From positions 1 through 20,186 of the forward strand of contig NZ_JYJF01000122.1 of NCBI RefSeq assembly GCF_000955975.1: 20,186 nucleotides of DNA, read 5' to 3'. The notes under the pieces are model-generated. The model saw only the letters and a list, made by a program, of their open reading frames with translations, was not told the DNA's origin and made no database searches. The stretch is from Saccharothrix sp. ST-888. GTDB taxonomy: Bacteria; Actinomycetota; Actinomycetes; Streptomycetales; Streptomycetaceae. This document shows positions 8,330 to 16,467 of this stretch, one piece after another. The position numbers were made by a program, and so were the translations under genes. Within the stretch, counting starts at the first letter, position 1, and the number at the start of each line of letters is the position of its first letter.

Positions 8330-10345
8330 TTACCGGGCCGGCAGGGTGGAAGGGCAGAGCCGCTGCGGCTGCTTCCCGCCGAGCTTCGCGTCCACGCAGC
8401 CGGGCGGCAGCGAGCCGTACGCGGTGCTGCCGAAGTTGGCCGTGACCTGGAGTACGCCGCTGCCGAACGTGGTCCGCTGGACCTGGTGGTCCGGCGTGAG
8501 CCAGCGGAAGCCGGTCATCGGCTGGGTGCCCGCGGCCTGGTGCAGCGGTGCGAAGTAGCGCTGCAGCTCGGCCAGTTGCCTGCCCTGCGCGGTGAGGGCC
8601 GGGCCGTCGAGCACCAGGTTCAGCGGGGTGTTGTAGAGCATGGCGAGCAGCGCCCGGTCGGTCTGCAGCGCGGGGAGCTTGCCGTACGACAGTTCCCACC
8701 GGTCGAGGTTGACCTGGGAGTCGTGCAGCGCGGTCTCGTACAGCGGGATGCGGTACGCCGGGTCGAACATGGCCTTGGTGAGGTCGGGCGGCAGCGTGAC
8801 CGGCTTGAAGAAGGTGCCCGGCGCCCCGGCGGGTGCGTACCCGCCCCAGACCGCCTTGTCCCGCTCCAGGGGCCACAGGCCGTCGGCCACCGGGGTGGAC
8901 GAGCCGTGGCTGAAGGCGAGGACGGGACTGGCCCAGCTGCCGGCGCTCTCCGAACCGAGGACCAGCCGGTCGGGGCCGGACAGCCGGCGCATCCGGGCGA
9001 GCCGGTCGGCCTGGTCCTGCGACTGGTTCATGGGGTGGGCGGAGCTGTAGTCGTCGTACAGCTCGCCTGCCGCGTCGACGTCCAGGAAGTAGCTGGTGGC
9101 GCCGTTCGCGGTCATCTGCGCGGTGCGGTCGGCCAGGTACCGCCGGCCCGCCGCGCTCTGCTCGAAGGCCCGCGAGCCGAGGTAGCAGCCGCGGTCGTGG
9201 AAGCCCGCCTTCACCGTGCCGTCCTGGTTGCGGACGCAGTAGTCCGGATAGACCGGGGACGGCCAGCTGGAGGTCGGTGCGTCGGAGGTCCGCGGGTCCT
9301 GCCCGTTGGCGAAGGAGTCGTACGGGCCGACCAGGTAGCCCGCCCGCTTGGCGGCGGCCACCGCCTGGGCGTCCATGGGCTGCCCGTCGGCGTCGTAGCC
9401 GAGCCACATCCGGCTCAGCCCCAGCGCCTGCATCCGTGCGACACCCTGGGCGGTCCTGGCGGCACCCCAGGTGTAGGCGTGGAACGCGCCGAGGAGCTTG
9501 CCGACCTCCGGATTGGCGGCGATCTTGCTCGTCAGGGTGACCAGCTGCCCGTGGTCGGTGAGCCAGCGCCGGTAGTCCAGCGCGGGCGCGACCGGGGACG
9601 GGTCGGTGAGGGCGAAGGTGACGGAGTAGTCCGTGGTGGCCGCCCGCTCGGAGAAGGTGTGCACGCCGGTCCCGTGCAGTCGCCTGCCGTCGGACGCGAA
9701 GCCGAGCGAGGTGCCGATCGGCTGCGGGACCAGGTAGCTGACGCCGTGGCTGCCCAGGGTGTAGCCCCACAGCGGCATGGTGAGGTCGGCGGTGAGGTCG
9801 TAGGTGTGCCCGGCCAGGCCGGTGGAGGCCGAGTTCCACCACTGGTCCGCGACCGGCACCCCGAGTCCCTCGCCGCGCGGGAGCTGCACCTGCGAAGCGG
9901 CCGGATCGGTTCCGGTGACCGGCCAGGACAGCGTCGAGCCGTCCTTCGCGCCGTGCACGGTGACCCGCAGCCGGCCCTGCTCGGCCGCCGCGGTCACGGT
10001 CAGCCCGCGCTCGGGCAGGGTCCAGCTCGCGCTGTTCCGGCCGACCTCGACGGTACCGGGGCGGCCGAGCGGCTCCGCGGCCGGCGCCGACAGCGTCAGC
10101 TCGCCGCCGTCGGCCGCGCTCAGGCCCACGGCCAGCGAATCGGTCCGGACCTCGGCCGTCCCTCCGGCGACGGGTATGCCGACGTACCCGTCGTGCAGCC
10201 GGATCTCGGGCCGGGCACTCGCCCCGGCGGCGGGGGAGAAGCCCACGCCGCACAGCGTGCCCGCGCCGGTCACCACGAGCGCGGCCGCCACCGCGGCACG
10301 GCGCCGCCGGGGCCGTACGAACTGACGGAATGTCATGGAATCCAT
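8330..10345 (-). CDS. Secreted glycoside hydrolase related to GH101/GH129
   Basis: 671 residues, ATG at 10345 or the second ATG at 10336; neither has a clear ribosome-binding site. Residues 1-44 are an export signal with RPRRRR, a hydrophobic AAVAAALVVTGAG and a site after GASA. The Arg-rich start could also suit Tat. An N-terminal beta-rich part (about 45-260) precedes a TIM-barrel-like part with MWLGYDADGQP (313-323), SYFLDVDAAGELYDDY (418-432) and LVLGSESAGSWASP (461-474). The LDVD/GSE pair recalls the nucleophile Asp and acid/base Glu of GH101/GH129 alpha-N-acetylgalactosaminidases. Candidates here are Asp422 or Asp424 and Glu466, placed by motif only. The C-terminus has a small beta domain with Cys650 and Cys664. 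The likely role is extracellular release of sugars from glycans or glycoproteins; the true substrate is not deducible. Confidence 0.7.
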   Translation of the reverse strand: MDSMTFRQFVRPRRRRAAVAAALVVTGAGTLCGVGFSPAAGASARPEIRLHDGYVGIPVAGGTAEVRTDSLAVGLSAADGGELTLSAPAAEPLGRPGTVEVGRNSASWTLPERGLTVTAAAEQGRLRVTVHGAKDGSTLSWPVTGTDPAASQVQLPRGEGLGVPVADQWWNSASTGLAGHTYDLTADLTMPLWGYTLGSHGVSYLVPQPIGTSLGFASDGRRLHGTGVHTFSERAATTDYSVTFALTDPSPVAPALDYRRWLTDHGQLVTLTSKIAANPEVGKLLGAFHAYTWGAARTAQGVARMQALGLSRMWLGYDADGQPMDAQAVAAAKRAGYLVGPYDSFANGQDPRTSDAPTSSWPSPVYPDYCVRNQDGTVKAGFHDRGCYLGSRAFEQSAAGRRYLADRTAQMTANGATSYFLDVDAAGELYDDYSSAHPMNQSQDQADRLARMRRLSGPDRLVLGSESAGSWASPVLAFSHGSSTPVADGLWPLERDKAVWGGYAPAGAPGTFFKPVTLPPDLTKAMFDPAYRIPLYETALHDSQVNLDRWELSYGKLPALQTDRALLAMLYNTPLNLVLDGPALTAQGRQLAELQRYFAPLHQAAGTQPMTGFRWLTPDHQVQRTTFGSGVLQVTANFGSTAYGSLPPGCVDAKLGGKQPQRLCPSTLPAR

Positions 10346-10368
10346 GCCTGGATCGTGGCGATCCCGGC

Positions 10369-10383
10369 TAAGAGCGCTCCTTA
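10369..10383. promoter_or_regulatory. LacI-family operator-like palindrome before the glycosidase gene
   Basis: TAAGAGCGCTCCTTA contains the perfect 8-bp palindrome GAGCGCTC (10372-10379), 24 nt upstream of the glycosidase ATG. Streptomyces LacI-type sugar regulators such as CebR bind sites of the form TGGGAGCGCTCCCA, so the core and setting fit sugar-responsive repression. The flanks match only partly, and no LacI gene lies in the window. Confidence 0.4.
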
Positions 10384-10518
10384 TGACCGGCGCCGGCCGG
10401 GGCCCGAGGTCCGAACTCCGGGGCCCGGGGCACGCCCGGTGCCCGCCCGTCCCGGCCCTCGGCGCCGCCGCCCTACATCCGCAGGATGACCCGCCCGACC
10501 GGTTACCTCGCCGGGCTG

Positions 10519-10547
10519 ATGACCGTCCCGGCCGTGGCCCGTAGTTT
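10519..10547 (+). promoter_or_regulatory. Promoter for a leaderless ABC-exporter transcript
   Basis: ATGACC (10519-10524), a 17-nt spacer and TAGTTT (10542-10547, matching TANNNT) end exactly 6 nt before the ATG at 10554. No Shine-Dalgarno sequence is present in between. Such spacing is typical of actinobacterial leaderless messages that start at the A of ATG. Confidence 0.55.
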
Positions 10548-10553
10548 CAGACC

Positions 10554-11261
10554 ATGATCAGTGAAGACGGTTCGGAGCAGGTGATCGTACGCCTGGACGG
10601 CGTGCGGAAGGAGTACGGCGACTCCGTCGCGCTCGACGGCGTGTCGCTGGAGATCCGGGCGGGGGAGGCGGTCGCGGTGATGGGGCCGTCGGGCTGCGGC
10701 AAGTCCACCCTGCTCAACATGATCGCCGGGCTGGACCGCCCGACGGCCGGGTCGGTCTTCGTCGACGGTGAGGACCTGGCGCAGCTGAACGAGACCGGGC
10801 TGGCGCTGTACCGGCGCCGCCGGATCGGCATGGTGTTCCAGTTCTTCAACCTGATCGACGACCTGCCCGCGCTGGACAACGTCGCGCTGGCCGCCCAGCT
10901 GACCGGCACCTCCGCCGCGCAGGCCCGCAAGCGCGCGCTGGAGCTGCTGGACGAGCTCGGCATCGCCGACCGCCGGAACGTCTATCCGGCCGCGCTGAGC
11001 GGCGGCGAGCGCCAGCGGGTGGCCGTCGCCAGGGCCCTGATGAACCGTCCGGCGCTGCTGCTGGCGGACGAGCCGACCGGCGCCCTGGACAGCCACGCCG
11101 GCGAGCAGGTGATGGACCTGCTGATCGACCTCAACCAGATCGGCCAGACGCTGCTGATGGTCACCCACGACCCGCGCCTCGCCACCCGCTGCGCCAGCCG
11201 CCTGATCGAGGTCGCCGACGGCCGGCTGGTCCGCGAGAGCGCCCTGGAGCGCACCCCGTGA
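10554..11261 (+). CDS. ABC transporter ATP-binding protein, MacB/LolD type
   Basis: 235 residues. Walker A GPSGCGKST (44-52), Q-loop FQFFN around Gln96, signature LSGGERQ (148-154), Walker B ALLLADE ending at Asp172-Glu173 followed by the PTGALDS D-loop, and the switch His205 in MVTHD. The length and the sequence NLIDDLPALDNVALAA are typical of the MacB/LolD/FtsE-like subfamily, which drives mechanotransmission-type FtsX permeases rather than ordinary substrate translocation. Its last codon and stop overlap the GTG of the permease gene by 4 nt (GTGA), so the two are translationally coupled. The start has no ribosome-binding site, only a -10 element, consistent with leaderless translation. No TetR or two-component regulator, frequent partners of such exporters, is adjacent. 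Confidence 0.93.
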   Translation: MISEDGSEQVIVRLDGVRKEYGDSVALDGVSLEIRAGEAVAVMGPSGCGKSTLLNMIAGLDRPTAGSVFVDGEDLAQLNETGLALYRRRRIGMVFQFFNLIDDLPALDNVALAAQLTGTSAAQARKRALELLDELGIADRRNVYPAALSGGERQRVAVARALMNRPALLLADEPTGALDSHAGEQVMDLLIDLNQIGQTLLMVTHDPRLATRCASRLIEVADGRLVRESALERTP

Positions 11262-13606
11262 GCGGCGCCGTCTGGCGGGCCTCGCGCGCGGCGGTGCGGC
11301 GCCGCCGGTTGCAGACCTTCGTCATCGGCCTCGTCGTCCTCACCTCCACCGTCGCGCTGGTGGTCGCCCTCGGTCTGCTCGACGCCGCCTCGGCCCCCTT
11401 CGACCGCACGTTCGACCAGCAGCGCGGCGCCCACCTCGTCGCCACCTTCGATCCGGCCAAGGCCACGGACGCCCAGCTGGCGCAGGCCGCGCACCAGCCG
11501 GGGGTCACGGACGTCGCCGGGCCGTTCGCCCAGGTCGTCCTCACCGCCCCGCCCGACCGGGCCGCCCCCGCCGCGGGCGTGGACACCCCGCCGCCCGGAC
11601 CGATCACGGTCGTCGGCCGCGCCGACCCGGGCGGGCCGGTGGACCGCGTCGACGTCTGGAGCGGCCGCTGGGTCACCGGGCCAGGCGAGGTCGTCGTGAT
11701 GCGGCCGCCCGGCGAACACTGGGGAGCGAACGAGGAGGTCGGCAGCCGGCTGATCCTCCCCGGCGCCCCGCCGCTGACCATCGTGGGCTTCGCCTCCAGC
11801 CTGAGCCAGACCGCTGGCGCCTGGGTCTCGCCCGACCAGATGCCCGCCCTGCACCCGACGGCCACCCAGCTGCTGCTCCGGTTCGCCCACGCGGGTTCGG
11901 ACAGCCAGGTCCGGGCCGGCCTGACGGCGGTCACGGCCGGGCTGCCGCAGGACTCGCTGCTCGGCTCGCTGTCGTACCTCACCGTCAAGCAGGACATGAC
12001 CAGTACGGCCAACGCGTACGTCCCGTTCCTGATGGCCTTCGGCGTCCTCGGACTGGTGGTGGCGGTGCTGATCGTCGCCAACGTGGTCAGCGGCGCCGTC
12101 GTGTCGGGGTCCCGGCACATCGGGGTGCTCAAGGCCATCGGGTTCACCCCGAACCAGGTCGTCGCGGTGTACCTGGTGATGGTCCTGGTCCCCGGGGTCG
12201 TGGGGTGCGTGCTCGGTACCGTCCTCGGTGTCCTCGCGGCACACCCCCTGCTGCACATGGTCTTCGCAGGGTTCGACTACGGGTACTTCACCGCCACCCT
12301 CAGCCCCTGGGTGGTGGTGCTGACCCTGCTGGGCATGCCCGTCGTCGTCCTGCTCGCCGCGCTCGTCCCCGCGCTGCGCGCGCACCGGCTGTCGGCCGCC
12401 CGGGCGATCAGCGCCGGCAGTGCCCCGGGCACCGGACGAGGGCTGCGCGTCCAGCGCCGGCTCAGCGGCACCCGGCTGCCGCGAGCCGTCAGCCTGGGCC
12501 TCGGCCTGCCGTTCGCCCGGCCGGGCCGCACCGCCATGACGCTCACGGCCCTCGTGCTGGGCGTGACCACGGTGACGTTCGCCGGCGGACTGTCCTCCTC
12601 GGTCGCCGCGTACACGGATGCCGCCCGGGACCACGTCCAGTCCGTGAGCTACGTGGGCGACGCCGGTGTCGGACAGGTGGAACCGAAGCTGACCGACGCT
12701 CAGATCGAGGCGAAGCTGCGCTCCCTGCCCGGCGCGCTGCACGTGACCGCCGCCGCACCGGTCGAGCTCCGCATGACGGGGGGCTCGCAGGTCGTCCGGG
12801 GCTGGTTCCTGCGCGGGGACTCGGCGGACATGAGCTCGGCGATGGTCAAGGGCCGCTGGATGAAGGGGCCCGGCGAGGTCGTGGTCGGGACGCCGTTCGT
12901 GCGCAAGCACCACCTGGCGGTCGGCGACCACTTCACGCTGGCCCTGGACGGCAGGCAGCAGTCCGTCACCATCGTCGGCGAGACCGTGACCGGCGACGCG
13001 GACCGGGTGGACGCCACCTGGGAGACGCTGACCGCGTTCGCACCCGACCGGTCGAGCAGCCGGTACGTCAACCAGTACTGGGTCCAGCTCGCCCACGGTG
13101 CGGATGTCGGGGCCTTCGACAACGCGGTCAAGGCGGCCGAACCCGGCCTAAACCCGTCGGAGTCGGGCGACGTGAACTCGGTCACCGTCACCATCGTCGG
13201 CTCCTCCTCGGTCCTGACCCTGCTGCTGACCACGGTCGCGGCGCTCGGGGTCTTCAACACCGCCGTCCTCAACACCCGTGAGCGCCGCCGCGATCTGGGC
13301 ATGCTGAAGTCGATCGGCATGACACCACGTCAGGTGATGGTCATGGTGGTGACCTCGATGGCCGCCCTGGGCCTGGTCGGCGGACTGCTCGGCGTCCCCC
13401 TCGGGATCGTCGCGCACCGCCTGATCGTCCCGTCCATGGTCGAGGCGGTGGGCAGCTCCCTCCCGGCCGCCATGATGCAGGTCTGGCACGCCCCGACCCT
13501 CACCCTCTTGGTGCTGGCGGGCGTGGCCATCGCGGTCCTCGGCGCCCTCGTCCCGGCCCGCTCGGCGGCCCGGCTGACCATCGCGGAGGTGCTGCGCAGC
13601 GAGTGA
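11258..13606 (+). CDS. ABC transporter permease with two FtsX domains (MacB-like)
   Basis: 782 residues from GTG at 11258, overlapping the ATPase stop. Eight membrane segments are visible: one near 20-42, three at about 257-280, 301-328 and 350-374, one at 425-448, and three at about 651-671, 693-718 and 747-770. Each three-helix block is an FtsX domain with its cytoplasmic coupling motif: SGSRHIGVLKAIGFTPNQV (283-301) and RERRRDLGMLKSIGMTPRQV (674-693). Large extracytoplasmic domains lie between (about 45-250 and 450-645). Both contain a GPGEVVV stretch and a TIVG stretch, so the two halves are internal duplicates. The likely role is export or envelope stress relief, for example of peptides, lipids or antibiotics. 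The substrate cannot be read from sequence. Confidence 0.92.
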   Translation: MSGAVWRASRAAVRRRRLQTFVIGLVVLTSTVALVVALGLLDAASAPFDRTFDQQRGAHLVATFDPAKATDAQLAQAAHQPGVTDVAGPFAQVVLTAPPDRAAPAAGVDTPPPGPITVVGRADPGGPVDRVDVWSGRWVTGPGEVVVMRPPGEHWGANEEVGSRLILPGAPPLTIVGFASSLSQTAGAWVSPDQMPALHPTATQLLLRFAHAGSDSQVRAGLTAVTAGLPQDSLLGSLSYLTVKQDMTSTANAYVPFLMAFGVLGLVVAVLIVANVVSGAVVSGSRHIGVLKAIGFTPNQVVAVYLVMVLVPGVVGCVLGTVLGVLAAHPLLHMVFAGFDYGYFTATLSPWVVVLTLLGMPVVVLLAALVPALRAHRLSAARAISAGSAPGTGRGLRVQRRLSGTRLPRAVSLGLGLPFARPGRTAMTLTALVLGVTTVTFAGGLSSSVAAYTDAARDHVQSVSYVGDAGVGQVEPKLTDAQIEAKLRSLPGALHVTAAAPVELRMTGGSQVVRGWFLRGDSADMSSAMVKGRWMKGPGEVVVGTPFVRKHHLAVGDHFTLALDGRQQSVTIVGETVTGDADRVDATWETLTAFAPDRSSSRYVNQYWVQLAHGADVGAFDNAVKAAEPGLNPSESGDVNSVTVTIVGSSSVLTLLLTTVAALGVFNTAVLNTRERRRDLGMLKSIGMTPRQVMVMVVTSMAALGLVGGLLGVPLGIVAHRLIVPSMVEAVGSSLPAAMMQVWHAPTLTLLVLAGVAIAVLGALVPARSAARLTIAEVLRSE

Positions 13607-13626
13607 CCCGCCGGTGGCCGACGGTT

Positions 13627-13647
13627 GGCGGCGGGGCTCCCGCCGCC
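13627..13647 (+). terminator. Terminator of the ABC exporter operon
   Basis: GGCGGCGGG (13627-13635), a 3-nt loop and CCCGCCGCC (13639-13647) form a perfect 9-bp stem 20 nt after the permease stop. No U-tract. Confidence 0.6.
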
Positions 13648-13805
13648 GCTCGGTCTTCGGAGCCCGACACTTCACCGGACATCTCACCTGATACCTCACC
13701 CGGTGCATCGGTCGCGAAATGCTTTTGAGCAGTTATGGCGCTCTGCTGCGGCAGTCTTCGCGACCCACGCATACCTGCTCTCATCCGCTCTCGAATTTCC
13801 CGGGA

Positions 13806-13835
13806 TTTCCCAGGGCCGCCCGAGTGCTGTAGAGT
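13806..13835 (+). promoter_or_regulatory. Promoter candidate for the initiator tRNA
   Basis: TAGAGT (13830-13835) fits the TANNNT -10 element and lies 12 nt before the mature tRNA. TTTCCC (13806-13811) is a weak -35 at an 18-nt spacing. The region from about 13700 is less GC-rich than its surroundings. Confidence 0.4.
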
Positions 13836-13847
13836 CTGGTTTACCGA

Positions 13848-13921
13848 CGCGGGGTGGAGCAGCTCGGTAGCTCGCTGGGCTCATAACCCAGAGGTCGCAG
13901 GTTCAAATCCTGTCCCCGCTA
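13848..13921 (+). tRNA. Initiator tRNA-fMet (CAU)
   Basis: 74 nt. The acceptor stem GCGGGG (13849-13854) pairs with CCCCGC. The first base C and position 72 (T) do not pair, the hallmark of initiator tRNAs (C1-A72 in E. coli, C1-U72 here). Anticodon CAT is at 13882-13884 in the loop CTCATAA. It is closed by GGG/CCC, the three consecutive G-C pairs that direct an initiator to the ribosomal P site. The T-loop GTTCAAATC is standard. CCA is not encoded: CGA follows the discriminator A. It stands alone, with its own promoter and terminator. Confidence 0.97.
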
Positions 13922-13925
13922 CGAA

Positions 13926-13960
13926 CGGAAGGCCCGGCGCACATAGCGCCGGGCCTTCCG
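13926..13960 (+). terminator. Strong terminator of the tRNA gene
   Basis: A perfect 15-bp stem, CGGAAGGCCCGGCGC (13926-13940) with its complement (13946-13960), around the loop ACATA. It begins 5 nt after the tRNA. A short T-run follows near 13972-13977. Confidence 0.85.
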
Positions 13961-14031
13961 CATTCTCCGGTGTTTTTCCCGGGAGAACCGGGACCGTCCG
14001 GCTGCGAATTTCCGGCGGGTGGACGACGGGA

Positions 14032-14059
14032 GGTCCGGACCGCCTGCGCGCTCCGGACC
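14032..14059 (-). terminator. Terminator candidate of the sigma/anti-sigma operon
   Basis: GGTCCGGA (14032-14039) and TCCGGACC (14052-14059) form an 8-bp perfect stem with a 12-nt loop, 20 nt past the anti-sigma stop. Confidence 0.5.
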
Positions 14060-14079
14060 GTCCGACGGGTGGTGCCGCG

Positions 14080-14802
14080 CTACAGCGGTACCGTCACGAA
14101 GGTCTGCCCCGACTCGTTCACGACCGACACGGATGTGACGTCGGCCGGTGCGACCAGCGCGGAACCGTCCAGTGTGGTCCCGGCCCTGGCGCCGGCCGGG
14201 GAGACCAGCCAGCTGCCCGCGTCCGTCTTCGCCCCGTCCCTGCCGTTGACCACCAGGTGGCAGCGCTGGCCTTCGGCGATCCCGGTGACCGCAGCGCTCA
14301 CCCGTACCCAGCCCGCCGCCGGGGTCATCGTCAGCGTCATCCGCGCCCCCGTCGAGGGGTCCGTCACCGAGGCCGTCCTGGTGCCGGCCGGGGGTGGGGT
14401 CACAATGACGGACGGGGCCGGAGCGACCGCGACGGGTGGCGGTGCGGGGGCCGTGCTCCTGCCCATCAGCACACCGCCGCCCAGCACCACCGCCGCCGCG
14501 ACCGCCGCAGCCACGCCGACCGTCACCCAGCGCCGCCGCTGCTGCGCGCCCCGCTCCGCGCGGGCCTGCCGCAGGGTGCGCTGCAGCAGCAGGTCACCAC
14601 CCTCGGGACGCCCGTCCACGAACAGCTCGGGCGGCACCTCGCCCAGCACCCGCTCCAGATCACGCAATTCGGCCACCTCGTCCCGGCAGGACGCACAGGT
14701 GGACAGGTGCGCCTCCACCGACTCCACCTCCGCCGCCTCCAGCGCGCCGAGGACGTAGGCGCCGAGGAGTCCCGCGCTCTGCTCGTGCTGCTCCGTGCTC
14801 AT
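14080..14802 (-). CDS. Zinc-type (ZAS) membrane anti-sigma factor, RskA-like
   Basis: 240 residues from ATG at 14802, which overlaps the sigma stop as ATGA. A GGAGG site inside the end of the sigma gene supports it. The N-terminal cytoplasmic domain carries the anti-sigma zinc motif H32-x3-C36-x2-C39 in AHLSTCASC, after the usual GAYVLGALEAAE. One membrane helix (about 93-113) follows an Arg-rich stop. Then come a Pro/Ala-rich linker and an extracytoplasmic domain (about 140-240) of the RskA C-terminal type. The family holds a partner ECF sigma at the membrane until an envelope or redox signal triggers its release, often by proteolysis. The partner here is clearly the overlapping upstream sigma. 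The signal is unknown. Confidence 0.92.
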   Translation of the reverse strand: MSTEQHEQSAGLLGAYVLGALEAAEVESVEAHLSTCASCRDEVAELRDLERVLGEVPPELFVDGRPEGGDLLLQRTLRQARAERGAQQRRRWVTVGVAAAVAAAVVLGGGVLMGRSTAPAPPPVAVAPAPSVIVTPPPAGTRTASVTDPSTGARMTLTMTPAAGWVRVSAAVTGIAEGQRCHLVVNGRDGAKTDAGSWLVSPAGARAGTTLDGSALVAPADVTSVSVVNESGQTFVTVPL

Positions 14803-15359
14803 GCCGCCGCCTCCTTCAACGTCCCTGGCCTGCCCGGGTACGACCGTTTCAGCGCCCGTAGCGCGTAGTGCGCACGGGACTTGACCGTCCCCGCAGGCAC
14901 GCCCAACTGCTCGGCGGCCTCGGCGACCGACAACCGCTGGAAGTAGATGGAGTGCAGCACCGCCCGGTGTTCGGGGGAGAGCTGCTCCAGCGCCTCCGTC
15001 ATCACCAGTGCCTCCACCACGGTGTCGGCGTGGTCGCGCTCCACCGGGACCGTCGCCGTCGCCTCGGACACCTCGGCGACCTCGGCCGGACGCGAGGCTT
15101 TGGCGCGGAACCGGTCGGTGATCAGATTACGCTCCACCGTCAGCAGCCAACCGCGAACCGAACCACGGGCGTTGGTCAGCGCCTCGGGGTTCCGCCAGGC
15201 GCGGATCAGCGTCTCCTGCACCGCGTCCTCCGCAGCCGCCCGGTCGCCGGTCAGCCGGATCGCGTAGGCGAGCAGCGCACCGCCGTGTTGCTCGTAGAGC
15301 GTCCGGATCAGTGCCTCGTCAGCCGCACTCCGCCGGGCGCCGGATCGTGCCCCTGCCAT
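14799..15359 (-). CDS. ECF RNA polymerase sigma factor (SigK/RskA-type pair)
   Basis: 186 residues from ATG at 15359 with GGAGGAG 8 nt upstream. Region 2 spans about 17-85, with the core-binding DAVQETLIRAWR (45-56) and WLLTVERNLITDRFR (71-85). Region 4 spans about 118-172, with LSPEHRAVL and the helix-turn-helix LSVAEAAEQLGVPAGTVKSR that reads the -35 element. There is no C-terminal extension, so it is a plain ECF factor. The downstream anti-sigma gene overlaps by 4 nt. TTGAACC-N14-TACGTG directly upstream is shared with the lipoprotein gene and suggests autoregulation. The layout resembles mycobacterial sigK-rskA, but orthology is not shown. Confidence 0.93.
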   Translation of the reverse strand: MAGARSGARRSAADEALIRTLYEQHGGALLAYAIRLTGDRAAAEDAVQETLIRAWRNPEALTNARGSVRGWLLTVERNLITDRFRAKASRPAEVAEVSEATATVPVERDHADTVVEALVMTEALEQLSPEHRAVLHSIYFQRLSVAEAAEQLGVPAGTVKSRAHYALRALKRSYPGRPGTLKEAAA

Positions 15360-15394
15360 CCGCCCACTCCTCCGTCGGGATCTGTCACGGCAGG

Positions 15395-15421
15395 CACGTA
15401 CGGCGCGGCCGATCGGTTCAA
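15395..15421 (-). promoter_or_regulatory. Putative ECF-sigma promoter of the sigma/anti-sigma operon
   Basis: Read on the minus strand: TTGAACC (15421-15415), 14 nt, TACGTG (15400-15395). The start site would fall near 15388, about 29 nt before the sigma ATG. It overlaps the stop codon of the DUF1996 gene. The same two boxes at the same spacing precede the lipoprotein gene. Confidence 0.55.
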
Positions 15422-16443
15422 TCGCTGCCCCGGCACTTGCGATTTTGGTTCAGGCAGGCGACGACGGAAGCCATCCGGGAGTCGCTCATCACGTCGATGA
15501 ACACGCCGTGGTCGGTGACCGGGCTGTGCCGCTGCTCGGGGAAGGCGTCCAGGGCGAACGCCTCGCCCGGCGGGGGCCGGTAGCCGACGGTCACCCGCAG
15601 CCGGGGGATCGGGAAGGTGTCGTGCGGGCAGACGCCCGAGTCGGAGGGGAACACCGCCTGCGCCCGGTGGCCCGGGGAGTCCGTGCTGCGCCCGTCCCAG
15701 CAACTGGGGAACTCGAAGGTGCGGGTGAGCAGGCTCCCGGCCGGGCAGAGCGGGTAGCGGCCGGTCCACCGGCCGGGGAATCCGCTGCACCCCCACCGCG
15801 CACGGGCGTTCGCGCCGCCGTCGGTGGCCGCCGTCGGGTCTCCCACCAGCAGCCGCAGGAAGCGCGGCATCGGCACGACCTGGCTCCACGGGTTGCCGAG
15901 GAACTCGATCGACACCGTGTCCGGGGTGAGGATCTCCCCGAGGTTGCCGTGCTCGCCGTCCTGGCTGAGACCGCGGTCGGTCCGGCGCAGCACCGGCCAG
16001 TAGTAGCTGGAGCGGTCACCGCCGGCGCAGGTCGTCCCGGCGGCGGCCAGCGTGCTCTCGGTGGACAGGGCGTCGGTGGACAGGTTGCCCACGTAGTCGT
16101 GCACGTGGTGGGCACCGCCGGCGACGCCCGGTGAGATCACCACGTTGTCGGAGTTTCGGTGCCCCTCCTGGTCGCGCCCGCAGTCCTCGGTGTACGAGCC
16201 GGTGGCGGCGCCCGTGGCCGTCGCCGTGTCCGTGGAGGTGGCTGCGCCGGTGGACGCGCCAGGCCCGGGCGGTGCGGGCGGCTGCTGGACGGGGACGTCG
16301 GTGATCCGGACGAAGTCGGGCGAGCCGGAGGCCGTCGGCCACAGCCGCACCGAGAGCAGCGAGAGCCCCAGCACAAGGCAGAGCAGGACGCCGACCGGCA
16401 GTGCGGCGCGTCCGAACGGCCAGCCGTCGCGACCCGGGTTCAC
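15418..16443 (-). CDS. DUF1996 protein, membrane-anchored, extracytoplasmic
   Basis: 341 residues from GTG at 16443, chosen because GGAGAG lies 9 nt upstream. The GTG at 16464 has no such site and would add 7 residues. One N-terminal membrane helix (about 14-32, ALPVGVLLCLVLGLSLLSV) anchors the protein. A Pro/Thr/Ala-rich spacer (about 50-82) leads to the DUF1996 domain, marked by HHVHDYVGN (112-120) and RWGCSGFPGRWTGRYPLCP (216-234). Several cysteines suit an oxidising extracytoplasmic location. The biochemical role of DUF1996 is not established; the conserved His-x-His-Asp hints at metal or polysaccharide binding. It ends 58 nt before the sigma gene on the same strand, so it may be part of the same regulon. 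Confidence 0.85.
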   Translation of the reverse strand: MNPGRDGWPFGRAALPVGVLLCLVLGLSLLSVRLWPTASGSPDFVRITDVPVQQPPAPPGPGASTGAATSTDTATATGAATGSYTEDCGRDQEGHRNSDNVVISPGVAGGAHHVHDYVGNLSTDALSTESTLAAAGTTCAGGDRSSYYWPVLRRTDRGLSQDGEHGNLGEILTPDTVSIEFLGNPWSQVVPMPRFLRLLVGDPTAATDGGANARARWGCSGFPGRWTGRYPLCPAGSLLTRTFEFPSCWDGRSTDSPGHRAQAVFPSDSGVCPHDTFPIPRLRVTVGYRPPPGEAFALDAFPEQRHSPVTDHGVFIDVMSDSRMASVVACLNQNRKCRGSD

Positions 16444-16467
16444 CGCGACAGTCTCTCCGTGCACTGC

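Noticed and set aside
7284..10489. Very long open frames on both strands across the membrane-protein and glycosidase genes
   Set aside because: Arg/Pro/Gly-rich shadows with no motifs; the annotated frames have signal peptides, membrane helices and catalytic motifs.
10982..13096. 704-codon minus-strand frame across the ABC genes
   Set aside because: Its His/Gly/Asp/Arg-rich sequence is the antisense shadow of the permease; no recognisable domain.
13899..13905. GGTTCAA in the tRNA as another ECF -35 box
   Set aside because: It is the conserved T-arm of initiator tRNA, and no TACGTG-like box lies at the right distance.
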